Positions 19,956 through 29,365 of a DNA stretch of 64,000 bases are shown piece by piece (position 1 is the stretch's first letter; each line of letters opens with the position of its first letter). A model generated the notes under the pieces. That model ran no database searches. It was not told the origin of the DNA and saw only the letters and a program-made list of their open reading frames with translations. Source of the DNA: an uncultured Granulosicoccaceae bacterium (GTDB taxonomy: Bacteria; Pseudomonadota; Gammaproteobacteria; Granulosicoccales; Granulosicoccaceae); NCBI GenBank assembly GCA_938003855.1, contig CALKXD010000014.1, positions 1 to 64,000 of the forward strand. The letters are read 5' to 3'. A program made the position numbers and the translations under genes.

Positions 19956-19984
19956 CACCAGCCCGGTTGGCTACCGGGTTGGTG
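19956..19984. other. second hairpin CACCAGCCCGG-ttggcta-CCGGGTTGGTG
   Basis: 11-bp inverted repeat with one G-T position, immediately after the previous hairpin. Confidence 0.7.
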
Positions 19985-20047
19985 GCGGCCCGCACCGACT
20001 GACCAAACTGATTTATACTCTACAAAACACTTACTCGTGAACTGCCG

Positions 20048-20722
20048 ATGCTGACCGTCTTACTGATCGACGACGATGAAAAACTCGCACCGCTGTTGTG
20101 CGAGTACTGCAATATGTACGACATAGCTATTCAATCAGAAACACTTCCGTCATCCGGATTACAGCGCCTGACGCAAGATTCCTTCGACGCCGTGATACTC
20201 GATGTCATGCTGCCGGAGATGGACGGTTTCGAAGTTTGCAAGCGAATAAGGCAGTTCAGCGAGGTACCGATAATCATGCTCACCGCTCGCGGTGAAGTGA
20301 CGGATAGAGTCGTAGGCCTTGAACTCGGTGCCGATGATTATCTGCCCAAACCTTTTGAACCTCGCGAGCTGGTCGCCCGTCTCAACACCATAGTGAAGCG
20401 CAAGCAACCGACCGCGGTAAAACCGGCCACACTGGAATTCGACAGGCTCACGATCAACACACAGCAACGCACAGTAACGGTCGCGAACAAACTTACCGAA
20501 CTCACCACAATGGAGTATCACCTGCTGTTACTACTGGCGAGCAATCCGGGGCAGGATTTCAGCCGAGATGACATCCTCAATCAACTGAAAGGCACCGAGA
20601 CAGAACTGCTGAGCCGCTCGGTCGATATTCTAATCAGCCGTCTGCGCAGCAAGCTGAAACCGCTCACCCCCATCAAGACCGTCTATGGCTCCGGGTATGC
20701 ATTTATTGGCGACGCTATATGA
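20048..20722 (+). CDS. OmpR/CpxR-like response regulator
   Basis: Receiver 'VLLIDDDEKLAPLL...DAVILDVMLPEMDGFEVCKRIR...MLTARGEVTDRVVGLELGADDYLPKPFEPRELVAR' plus winged helix. Confidence 0.96.
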   Translation: MLTVLLIDDDEKLAPLLCEYCNMYDIAIQSETLPSSGLQRLTQDSFDAVILDVMLPEMDGFEVCKRIRQFSEVPIIMLTARGEVTDRVVGLELGADDYLPKPFEPRELVARLNTIVKRKQPTAVKPATLEFDRLTINTQQRTVTVANKLTELTTMEYHLLLLLASNPGQDFSRDDILNQLKGTETELLSRSVDILISRLRSKLKPLTPIKTVYGSGYAFIGDAI

Positions 20723-22047
20723 AGCATTTGCTGAGAAGCATGCGCCAGTCTCTGACAACGCGGCTGCTGTTGCTGTTTGCGGTCGCCAGTTGCCTGCTGG
20801 TGGTGTTACTGATCGTCAGCCTGGCGCACGGTTTTTCATCGCAATGGCGGTCGACTATCCGCCCGCACATCGAACAATATCTCGACTACGTCAACACCGA
20901 TATCGGTTACCCGCCAAACCGCCAACGCGCCACCGAGATGGCCGCCGAGCTGCCGATCAATATATATATCCAGGGACCCGGCTCGAGCTTCTCAACCAGT
21001 GGTTCGCCGCTCGATCTGGACGATCTCGAATTCCGCCGACGCCGCCAGCGCAAATCCCATCGCCACCCTCAGCTTGATATCGGTGAGCATCGCGATCGCA
21101 CCGTACTGCGCAACCAGATCGGTGACTATCAGGTCTACTACGAACTCCCGCACACACGACCACGCACACAGCACGATGGCGGTATCAGAACCGCACTGCT
21201 GGCACTGCTGAGTATTCTAGGCCTATGCTACCTCGTTCTGCGGCGGATGCTCAGACCGGTACAGGACATCCAAAAAGCCGTCGGTCAGATGGGCGCCGGA
21301 CAACTCGATACCCGGGTGCCGGTGCGCGCTAACAACGACCTCGGCGCACTGGCGGGAAGCATCAACACCATGGCCAGCGATATCGAAGAAATGCTCGACG
21401 CCAAGCGACAATTACTACTCGGCGCCAGCCACGAGCTGCGCACACCGATAACGCGCGCAAAGATTGCCACACAGATGCTGCCCGAATCCGAAAATAGAAG
21501 TCGGATCGAGCAGGACTTACTCGAAATGGAATCGTTGATCTCAGGGATTCTGGAAAGCGAACGGATGAAAGGCGGTCATTCTGTTCTAACGCTCACACCC
21601 ACGCAGCTCCCCGACCTGGTGCACTCGGTCTTGCAGGAAATGCAGGCCCCTGAAGTCAGTACCGATTTTGCCACCGGTCTTGCTGCGGTAAGCATTGATG
21701 AAACACGTATCCGACTACTGCTGCGCAACCTGATCAGCAATGCACTTACCCATAGCGATGCCAATGCACCACCCCCGGTCGTGCGGTTAAGTGCAACGGC
21801 CACCCACACCACCATTAGCGTCAGTGATCAGGGCGCAGGTATTCCGGCAACAGAGATCGAAAAAATAACCGCGCCGTTCTATCGCACAGACCAATCGCGT
21901 ACACGCGCTACCGGTGGTTTTGGCCTTGGCTTGCATCTCTGCGACCTTATTGTAAAAGCACACGGCGGACACCTGCAGATAGACAGTATCGAAGGCACTG
22001 GCACCACGGTCAGCGCAATCCTGCCATTGCAACAGAGCAGCTCCTAG
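20719..22047 (+). CDS. sensor histidine kinase (CpxA/RstB-like, HAMP-HisKA-HATPase)
   Basis: 'LLGASHELRTPITRAKIATQML' H-box, 'RLLLRNLISNALTHSD' N-box, 'GGFGLGLHLCDLIVKAHGG'; 4-bp overlap with the regulator. Confidence 0.96.
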   Translation: MKHLLRSMRQSLTTRLLLLFAVASCLLVVLLIVSLAHGFSSQWRSTIRPHIEQYLDYVNTDIGYPPNRQRATEMAAELPINIYIQGPGSSFSTSGSPLDLDDLEFRRRRQRKSHRHPQLDIGEHRDRTVLRNQIGDYQVYYELPHTRPRTQHDGGIRTALLALLSILGLCYLVLRRMLRPVQDIQKAVGQMGAGQLDTRVPVRANNDLGALAGSINTMASDIEEMLDAKRQLLLGASHELRTPITRAKIATQMLPESENRSRIEQDLLEMESLISGILESERMKGGHSVLTLTPTQLPDLVHSVLQEMQAPEVSTDFATGLAAVSIDETRIRLLLRNLISNALTHSDANAPPPVVRLSATATHTTISVSDQGAGIPATEIEKITAPFYRTDQSRTRATGGFGLGLHLCDLIVKAHGGHLQIDSIEGTGTTVSAILPLQQSSS

Positions 22048-22255
22048 AACGTCGAGTGCTGACATAGCGCGTGGCAACAACGGGCACTGACGAACGCAAA
22101 TCCCCGGCACAATCGTAGGCAGTGTAAAAAGAACGCGACGCCGGCATTGGGCGCCTGGCAAGTAGTCAACACCATTAAACCGGCCTGGGCCGCGACCCGT
22201 TAATCTGTAAGGGCCCAAAAAGAAACCTTGAAATGCAGGCAGGTTTCAACGCAGG

Positions 22256-23899
22256 GTGTATGACATAATCGGGTACACTCCACTGCCTTTTTACACCATG
22301 ACGGACAGTTTCGATTACATTATTGTCGGTGCCGGATCTGCCGGTGCGGTTCTCGCTAACCGACTGTCAGCTAACCCCGCTCACCGGGTTTTGCTGTTGG
22401 AAGCCGGCCCCAAAGACCGCAATCCGTGGATTCATATTCCAATCGGCTACTACCGCAACATCAATCACAAGGTACTGAGCTGGAACTATCAGACAGTACC
22501 GGAAGAAAAAACCGGCAATCGCAGTATCTCCTGGCCACGTGGACGAACACTCGGTGGCACCAGCGCGATAAACGGCCTGTTGTACATTCGTGGTCAGCGG
22601 GAAGACTTTCAGCACTGGCAGCAACTGGGCAACCGTTGCTGGGGGTGGGAAGATGTTCTGCCCCACTTTAAAACCGCCGAAGACCAGGTGAATGGCAGTA
22701 GTGAACTGCACGGTGCCGGTGGGCCCTTGTCCGTTACTGACTGTATGCGCAGCGAACTGGCAGACGCCTACCTGGGCGCTTGTGAAGAATCACAAATTCG
22801 CCGCAACGACGATTTCAATGGCGAGCAACAAGAAGGTGCCGGTTACTTTCAACTAACGGCAACACGCAAGGGCCGCCGTGCCAGTACCGCTGTCGCCTAC
22901 CTGCATCCGATCAGATCACGCAGGAATCTGGTCATTAAAACATCGGCGATGGCGCTTAAAATTCTGTTCGACGGAAACCGTGCCGCCGGGATCAGGTACC
23001 AGCAGAACAACAACACCCATGAAGCTGTCACCCGTGGCGAAGTCATTGTCTGTGGCGGTGCGGTAAATTCACCACAGCTGCTACAGCTCTCGGGGGTCGG
23101 CCCCTCCGAACTGTTACGCAGCCATTCTATAGAAGTGGTGCACGATCTCCCCGGCGTCGGCCGGAACCTGCAGGATCACTATCAACTCAGAGTGGTTTAT
23201 GAGTGCACCAAACCCATCACAATTAACGACGTCGGTAACAGTGTCGCCAACAAACTGAAAGCAGGTATTCACTACGCATTGACCGGCAAGGGGCCATTGT
23301 CTATCGGCGCCGGACAAGCCGGGGTATTTACCCGCACCCGGCAGGATCTGGCATCACCGGATATCCAGCTGCACTTTATTCCTTTTAGTGCCGCGGGCCC
23401 AAAAGAGGGACTGCACAAGTTTTCCGGGTTTACCGTTTCGGTCTGCCAGCTTCGACCCGAGAGCCGCGGCACGATCAATATAGTGTCGAACAATGCGATG
23501 GATCACCCGGCTATTGCACCCAACTATCTCGATACTCCCCTCGATGAGCAAACAATGCTCGATGGCGTCAACATCATTAGAAAAATAGCCGCGGCACCGT
23601 CAATACAACCATATATCAAGCGCGAGGTCATACCCGGCCCTGACGTATCGACGGATCACCAGATACTCGAGCACATACGCCTGAACGGCTACACTATTTA
23701 CCACCCGTCAGGCACGTGCAAAATGGGCAGCGACCCCATGGCCGTTGTCGATGAGTCACTACGGGTACACGGCGTTACCGGGTTGCGCGTTGCCGATGCG
23801 TCGATCATGCCCACTGTGCTCTCCGGCAATACCAACGCAGGCTGCATCATGATAGGCGAGAAACTCGCACACATGATCTGTAGCGAGCAGACACCATAG
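22256..23899 (+). CDS. GMC family oxidoreductase (choline dehydrogenase-like)
   Basis: 'DYIIVGAGSAGAVLANRLSANPAHRVLLLEAG', 'RGRTLGGTSAINGLLYIRGQREDF', 'HPSGTCKMG...VDESLRVHGVTGLRVADASIMPTVLSGNTNA'. Confidence 0.96.
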   Translation: MYDIIGYTPLPFYTMTDSFDYIIVGAGSAGAVLANRLSANPAHRVLLLEAGPKDRNPWIHIPIGYYRNINHKVLSWNYQTVPEEKTGNRSISWPRGRTLGGTSAINGLLYIRGQREDFQHWQQLGNRCWGWEDVLPHFKTAEDQVNGSSELHGAGGPLSVTDCMRSELADAYLGACEESQIRRNDDFNGEQQEGAGYFQLTATRKGRRASTAVAYLHPIRSRRNLVIKTSAMALKILFDGNRAAGIRYQQNNNTHEAVTRGEVIVCGGAVNSPQLLQLSGVGPSELLRSHSIEVVHDLPGVGRNLQDHYQLRVVYECTKPITINDVGNSVANKLKAGIHYALTGKGPLSIGAGQAGVFTRTRQDLASPDIQLHFIPFSAAGPKEGLHKFSGFTVSVCQLRPESRGTINIVSNNAMDHPAIAPNYLDTPLDEQTMLDGVNIIRKIAAAPSIQPYIKREVIPGPDVSTDHQILEHIRLNGYTIYHPSGTCKMGSDPMAVVDESLRVHGVTGLRVADASIMPTVLSGNTNAGCIMIGEKLAHMICSEQTP

Positions 23900-23969
23900 C
23901 GCCACTGAACAACGTCTGCTAGTAGCCGCTCCGCCCCCTGGACTTCTATCAGCACGCGTCGGAATACTT

Positions 23970-25196
23970 ATTACCAATAACAGCCTCAGTCAGCCACTAC
24001 TCAAAGATCCCAACTTCCGGAGCTACTACACCGGTGTCTGGTTTTCTACCAGTGGTTTCTGGATTCTCAAGGTAGCGATAGGCTGGGCCGCCTGGGAGTT
24101 ATCGCACTCAGCCTACTGGACAGGCCTGGTTGCCGCAGCCTACCTGGCACCGGCGTTTGTACTCTCACCGGCGTTTGGAGTGATGGCTGATCGCATGCGG
24201 CTAAAACGCGGTGTGCAGTGTCTCATCTCAATGCAAATTACGCTGGGCCTGCTGCTGGCACTTACGTCATACACGCAATGGCTGACGATAGAGCGCCTGG
24301 CTGGCTTTGCATTGCTGTTTGGCACCTTGTCAGCCGCCTATCACCCGATGCGATTAACTATCGTCGGTCGACTGGTCGCACGCGACAGAATACCCGCGAC
24401 GGTAGGACTGAATGCAATTGCCTTCAATACCGCCCGCATCATAGGCCCGGCACTGGCAGGGGTACTGCTGGCAAGCTACGGCACTACGGCCACACTGTTT
24501 TTCGGAGCCATACTCTATCTACCCTATCTGCTGCTTTTTCACTCCGTATCATTGCGCCAGCGGACAGCCTCGACATCCGACGGTAAACCCTGGTTTTTTG
24601 CCTTTGCTGAAGGCTTGAAATACGCCTCCCGACTACCGGTAATGGGTCCCGTTTTACTGCTGACTATCGTCAACGGCAGCGTTGGCCGATCATTGTTTGA
24701 AATTCTCCCCGCCGTCGTCGGCGACCTGCTGCACGCAGATGCGACCACGCTGGCAACACTGACTGCCGCCGCAGGTGCCGGCGCGGTGCTCGCGGGCTTC
24801 GCCGCGACTCAATCTAAACTTAGCGCCAGAACGCAGATGATCACGGTAATCAGTGCCCTGCTCACCTGCTGCCTGACCACCTTGCTAATCAGTCTCTATA
24901 CGACCACGGGGCTGGTAACCGTGCTTTGTCTTGTGGCCGGGTTCAGCACCACCTTCGTCGGGGTTTCGTCGCAAACGCTGTTACAGCTGGCACTGGCCGA
25001 TGAATTTCGCGGGCGCGTGATGAGTTTATGGACGATGGTCAGCTTCGGCGCACCGGCGCTGGGAGCACTGTTGATCGGATTGTTCGCAGACCGCATCGGC
25101 CTTGACACCGCGCTGGCCGCCGCAGCCGCCACGGGTGCCCTGGCCTGCCTTGCCACCACACCACAGGCAGTATCACGATCAACCCGGCATCTCTGA
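23970..25196 (+). CDS. MFS transporter (EntS/MFS_3-like); start uncertain
   Basis: Frame encodes 'QPLLKDPNFRSYYTGVWFSTSGFWILKVAIGWAAWELSHSAYWTGLVAAAYLAPAFVLSPAFGVMADRMRLKRG...' continuing to 25196. First canonical start is GTG 24180, inside the conserved N-terminal domain; ATT at 23970 is a candidate start. Confidence 0.75.
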   Translation: MTNNSLSQPLLKDPNFRSYYTGVWFSTSGFWILKVAIGWAAWELSHSAYWTGLVAAAYLAPAFVLSPAFGVMADRMRLKRGVQCLISMQITLGLLLALTSYTQWLTIERLAGFALLFGTLSAAYHPMRLTIVGRLVARDRIPATVGLNAIAFNTARIIGPALAGVLLASYGTTATLFFGAILYLPYLLLFHSVSLRQRTASTSDGKPWFFAFAEGLKYASRLPVMGPVLLLTIVNGSVGRSLFEILPAVVGDLLHADATTLATLTAAAGAGAVLAGFAATQSKLSARTQMITVISALLTCCLTTLLISLYTTTGLVTVLCLVAGFSTTFVGVSSQTLLQLALADEFRGRVMSLWTMVSFGAPALGALLIGLFADRIGLDTALAAAAATGALACLATTPQAVSRSTRHL

Positions 25197-25208
25197 TCAA
25201 CGCACAAC

Positions 25209-25898
25209 CTAATCAACCAGCAAATCAATTACCCGGTCGATACTATCGTACACCCGATGGCCAAGCGTCAGCAGCTCGGCATCAGGCTGCAGTTGATCCG
25301 GAATCTGCACCACTTGCATCCCGGCGGCAACCGCTGCTCTGACGCCATTGGGGGAGTCTTCCATCGCGACGCAATGCGACGGTGCTATATCCAGTGCGTT
25401 CGCGGCACGCAGGTAAATATCAGGCGCGGGTTTACTGTTGGCAACCTGATCACCGCCGATCAATGACTGAAAGTTGTCTAGCAAACCGCTTCGGCGCAGT
25501 TTGTCCGTGGCCATCTCTGTGCCCGTCGAGGTTGCCACTGCCGCTGGAATGTTGCGAGCCGCCAGCGCTGCCAGCAATGCCTCCACACCGGGTTTGACCG
25601 GTACTGGCTCGCGATGAATTTTTTCATTGTACGAGACTGTCCAGTCAGCCATAAACCGCACTGGATCGGCACGTCCATGCAATGCCTCGGCAACAATCGC
25701 ATTGATCGCTTTACTGTTCATGCCAATAACGCGCAGATACACCTGTCGCATATCGTCAAGCCGGTAGTCCTGAGCCAGTTCCATAAAAGTCTCAAGCGCA
25801 AGCCGCTCGCTGTCTATCAGCAAACCATCCATATCAAAAATAGCGGCTTTTATGGTCACAGGGGTTTTACTATTCACTTGGGAAATCGGCATAGACAC
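25209..25898 (-). CDS. HAD family hydrolase (beta-phosphoglucomutase-like)
   Basis: 'KAAIFDMDGLLIDSERLALETF', 'AVATSTGTEMATDKLRRSGLLDNF', 'KPAPDIYLRAA', 'VAMEDSPNGVRAAVAAGM'. Confidence 0.95.
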   Translation of the reverse strand: MSMPISQVNSKTPVTIKAAIFDMDGLLIDSERLALETFMELAQDYRLDDMRQVYLRVIGMNSKAINAIVAEALHGRADPVRFMADWTVSYNEKIHREPVPVKPGVEALLAALAARNIPAAVATSTGTEMATDKLRRSGLLDNFQSLIGGDQVANSKPAPDIYLRAANALDIAPSHCVAMEDSPNGVRAAVAAGMQVVQIPDQLQPDAELLTLGHRVYDSIDRVIDLLVD

Positions 25899-26021
25899 TA
25901 TTGTTTTTCAGTAGAGCGGCACGAAAACAACGGCCGGACAATTGTGGTGTAAGAACCTCAACTCACAGATAAGCCACACACACACCGTGCCGCTCACAGG
26001 CGCTCACCACAAAGGGCACAA

Positions 26022-27644
26022 TCAGGCTTGCTCTGCGACTTTCTCTATTGCTGTTTCACGCAGTCGGTACTTCTGTATTTTGCCGGTCACGGTCATTGGA
26101 AACTCATCCACGATCAGGACGTAGCGTGGCACCTTAAAGTGGGCAATACTACCACTGCAGTAAGCTCGTATAGAGTCCTCTGTGGGCGATTGCCCTTCCA
26201 CCGCCCGAACAAAAGCGCACACCACTTCGCCGTACTTCTCATCCGGTATCCCGACCACCTGTACATCGGCCACCTCCGGCGAGGTAAACAGAAAGTCCTC
26301 AATCTCGCGCGGCGAAATATTTTCACCACCGCGTATAATCAGATCTTTAATGCGACCGGTAATATCAACATAACCGTCTTCGTCCATCACAGCGACATCG
26401 CCGGTATGCATCCAGCCATCTGCATCTATAGCCCCTGCTGTTTTTTCCGCATCGTCCCAATAGCCTTGCATCACCGAATAACCCCGGGTCTGAAACTCAC
26501 CACTCTCGCCGCGCGGAACCGTCTCATTGGTATCAGGGTTGGCGATCCGTATCTCCACATGCGGGTGCACTCGCCCGACGCTGCTGGTACGGTGCAGTAA
26601 GGAATCATCAGCGGCCGTCTGGGTAGACACCGGCGAGGTTTCTGTCATGCCATAACAGATAGTGACACCGTCCATGTGCATGCGATCAATCACCTGTTTC
26701 ATCACCTCAATCGGGCATATCGACCCCGCCATAATTCCGGTACGCAAGGAGCTTAGATCAAACGAGTCAAAATCCGCTTGCGATAGCTGTGCAATAAACA
26801 TTGTTGGTACACCATACAGGCTAGTGCAGCGTTCCTCTGCAACAGTCTCCAACACCGAGCGCGGGTCAAAAGCCTCGGCAGGAAACACCATGCATGCACC
26901 ATGTGTGGTAGATCCTAGATTGCCCATAACCATACCAAAGCAATGGTATAGCGGCACCGGAATGCACACGCGATCTTCGCAGGTATAACCACAGCCCTCT
27001 GCAGTGAAATAGCCGTTATTTAAGATATTGCGATGAGTGAGCGTTGCTCCTTTCGGTAGACCGGTAGTACCGGATGTATATTGGATATTTATCGCATCTG
27101 TATTGGCAAGTGACGCCGCGCGCGCCGTGACTTCGGACGGATCTATTTTTTCACCCGCTTCAAGCAATGCGTCCCACGAGGAATCCGAAAAAAAGACCGC
27201 ATGCTCAAGGGCTGGTAGTTCGGCACTGACTTCAGCTACCTGCGCCGCATAGTCGCTTGACTTAAACTGAGTAGCAGCGGCAATCATTTTAGCGCCACTT
27301 TGTTGCAACACATATTTGAGCTCAACGGTCCGGTAGGCCGGGTTTACGCACACCATAATCGCCCCGATACGGGCGGTAGCATACTGAATCAGCACCCATT
27401 CAATACAGTTGGGGGCCCACAGTGCCACCCGGTCACCGCACTCGATGCCAACCGCCATCAAGCCTCTGGCTACTTTGTCTATTTGCCGGTTAAGCTCGGC
27501 GTAGGTCCAGCGAATCGACTGATGACGCACCACAATCGCGTCTCGATCCGGGTACTGCTGCACGGTGCGCTGAAAGTTCTCATCGATGGTATCCTCAAGT
27601 AGCGCAGGCGTTGTCAGCCCCTGTGCAATCGATAGTTGTGCCAT
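26022..27644 (-). CDS. AMP-binding acyl-CoA synthetase
   Basis: '[27 protein letters not shown]', '[11 protein letters not shown]', '[38 protein letters not shown]'. Confidence 0.96.
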   Translation of the reverse strand: MAQLSIAQGLTTPALLEDTIDENFQRTVQQYPDRDAIVVRHQSIRWTYAELNRQIDKVARGLMAVGIECGDRVALWAPNCIEWVLIQYATARIGAIMVCVNPAYRTVELKYVLQQSGAKMIAAATQFKSSDYAAQVAEVSAELPALEHAVFFSDSSWDALLEAGEKIDPSEVTARAASLANTDAINIQYTSGTTGLPKGATLTHRNILNNGYFTAEGCGYTCEDRVCIPVPLYHCFGMVMGNLGSTTHGACMVFPAEAFDPRSVLETVAEERCTSLYGVPTMFIAQLSQADFDSFDLSSLRTGIMAGSICPIEVMKQVIDRMHMDGVTICYGMTETSPVSTQTAADDSLLHRTSSVGRVHPHVEIRIANPDTNETVPRGESGEFQTRGYSVMQGYWDDAEKTAGAIDADGWMHTGDVAVMDEDGYVDITGRIKDLIIRGGENISPREIEDFLFTSPEVADVQVVGIPDEKYGEVVCAFVRAVEGQSPTEDSIRAYCSGSIAHFKVPRYVLIVDEFPMTVTGKIQKYRLRETAIEKVAEQA

Positions 27645-27838
27645 TTGTCAGGTCCAGTCGTTCAATGCGATCATACTCGCACAGGCCCTGTCGTGATTCC
27701 AGCATCCGCCGCCCTGCTTCAGACCGGACTCAGCCAGGCTCAACAGTGCAACACCTGAACTCTTTCCCGGGCCCTGATGCTATAGTCATCGCACCGGGCA
27801 CGACTCATCAGACACTCCTGCGCTGACACCGCTCCCCT

Positions 27839-29059
27839 ATGAATTCAAAGAACCCATCCGGCATGCGACTACCCATTTATTTTATTTTTCTCACCGTTGT
27901 ACTCGATTCAATGGGAATCGGCATTATCATGCCGGTAATGCCTGATCTCATTGTCGAAGTGGGTAATATTGATCTAAGCCAGGCGGCTATGTGGGGCGGA
28001 ATTCTGACCACGGCATTCGCTGTTAATCAGTTTCTGTTCTCTCCGACACTGGGGAGTTTATCTGATGCTTACGGCCGGCGGCCGGTGCTGCTGTTATCAC
28101 TATTTGTGATGGCGCTGGACTACCTCGTGATGGGCCTGGCTCACGCCATGTGGCTACTGCTGATAGGTCGAATTGTCGGCGGTATCACCGCCGCGACCCA
28201 GTCCACCGCCAGCGCCTACATGGCTGATATCTCCAGTGAAGCCGACAAAGCAAAAAACTTCGGCATGCTGGGTGCCGCCTTCGGTGTGGGGTTTATTCTC
28301 GGCCCGATGCTCGGCGGCATACTGTCGGAGTTCGGCTCCAGGGCGCCATTTTATGCCGCCGCCACACTGGCTCTGCTAAATATGTTGTTTGGCTACTTTG
28401 TACTTCCTGAAACCGTCACCAAAGCGATGCGCAGACCCTTTGACTGGCGTCGCGCCAATCCCTTTGGCGCACTTCGTCAAATGAAAAAACAGACCGCGTT
28501 ACTGCCGGTTATCGCGGTGTTTTTTTTACTGAATCTGGCGGTGTTTGTCTATCCGGCGGTGTGGGCTTACTTTGGCCGTGCTCAGTTTAACTGGGATGCA
28601 CGAATGGTCGGAGTGTCACTGGCATGCTACGGCTTCGGTATGGCAATCGTCCAGGGCTTTCTGATCCGCCCCATTCTGGCCAGGCTGGGTGAAACACGAA
28701 CTGCGCTGTTCGGTATGTGCATTCACTTGTTGTCGTTTCTCATTTATCCATTTATGACCGAGACCTGGCATGTGTTCGCCGCTTTGCCAATTAATGTATT
28801 CGGCGCACTGTGTGTTCCAGCGCTACAGGGGTTGATGAGTAACCGGGTCGCAAAAGATGCCCAGGGGGAGTTGCAGGGAGCGCTTGGATCTACCGTCGCA
28901 CTGGCCACGATCTTCAGCCCGCTGATCATGACGCAGGTATTCAAATACTTCACTGGCGACAACGCACCGGTTTACTTACCGGCAGCTCCGTTTCTACTCT
29001 CGGCGCTCGCGGTCGTTGTTGCCATTACGGTCTTCAATCGCTGGCGGCGCACTAATTAG
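27839..29059 (+). CDS. TCR/Tet family MFS transporter
   Basis: 'FLTVVLDSMGIGIIMPVMPDLI', 'FSPTLGSLSDAYGRRPVLLLSL', 'GRIVGGITAATQSTASAYMADIS' typical of TetA-like proteins. Confidence 0.93.
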   Translation: MNSKNPSGMRLPIYFIFLTVVLDSMGIGIIMPVMPDLIVEVGNIDLSQAAMWGGILTTAFAVNQFLFSPTLGSLSDAYGRRPVLLLSLFVMALDYLVMGLAHAMWLLLIGRIVGGITAATQSTASAYMADISSEADKAKNFGMLGAAFGVGFILGPMLGGILSEFGSRAPFYAAATLALLNMLFGYFVLPETVTKAMRRPFDWRRANPFGALRQMKKQTALLPVIAVFFLLNLAVFVYPAVWAYFGRAQFNWDARMVGVSLACYGFGMAIVQGFLIRPILARLGETRTALFGMCIHLLSFLIYPFMTETWHVFAALPINVFGALCVPALQGLMSNRVAKDAQGELQGALGSTVALATIFSPLIMTQVFKYFTGDNAPVYLPAAPFLLSALAVVVAITVFNRWRRTN

Positions 29060-29226
29060 TGCCCATCCAGAAACAAGCGCTACTGCGTACCACTCAGGCA
29101 CGCAATCTTTTGCCGATCACAGGTAGTTACTTAAGAACAACTAAACGCCTACCTGTGGTAGGCAAAATCTCACGCACCTGAATGATCCTCGCGACACCCT
29201 GTTTCTAGATAGGCACTAATTAATGC
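29049..29226. repeat. long nested imperfect palindrome with 27-bp terminal inverted repeats
   Basis: 29049-29075 GCACTAATTAGTGCCCATCCAGAAACA versus reverse complement of 29200-29226 (GCATTAATTAGTGCCTATCTAGAAACA): 24/27 identical. Inner arms TTTTGCC(gat)CACAGGTAG / CTACCTGTG(gta)GGCAAAA. Confidence 0.75.
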
Positions 29227-29240
29227 CCCTGGCATGGCAC

Positions 29241-29296
29241 GGCGTTGATCTAACAAACCGCCATGTCGCACATCTGACGACCATGTGATCAACGCC
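29241..29296. repeat. perfect 10-bp inverted repeat GGCGTTGATC...GATCAACGCC
   Basis: 29241-29250 and 29287-29296 are exact reverse complements, directly after the longer palindrome. Confidence 0.7.
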
Positions 29297-29365
29297 TCTG
29301 ATCACCCTAGATAAGCCTGCCTGCCGTAGTCAGGGTACAGAGCAACGCACCTTCAACTGGTATCT

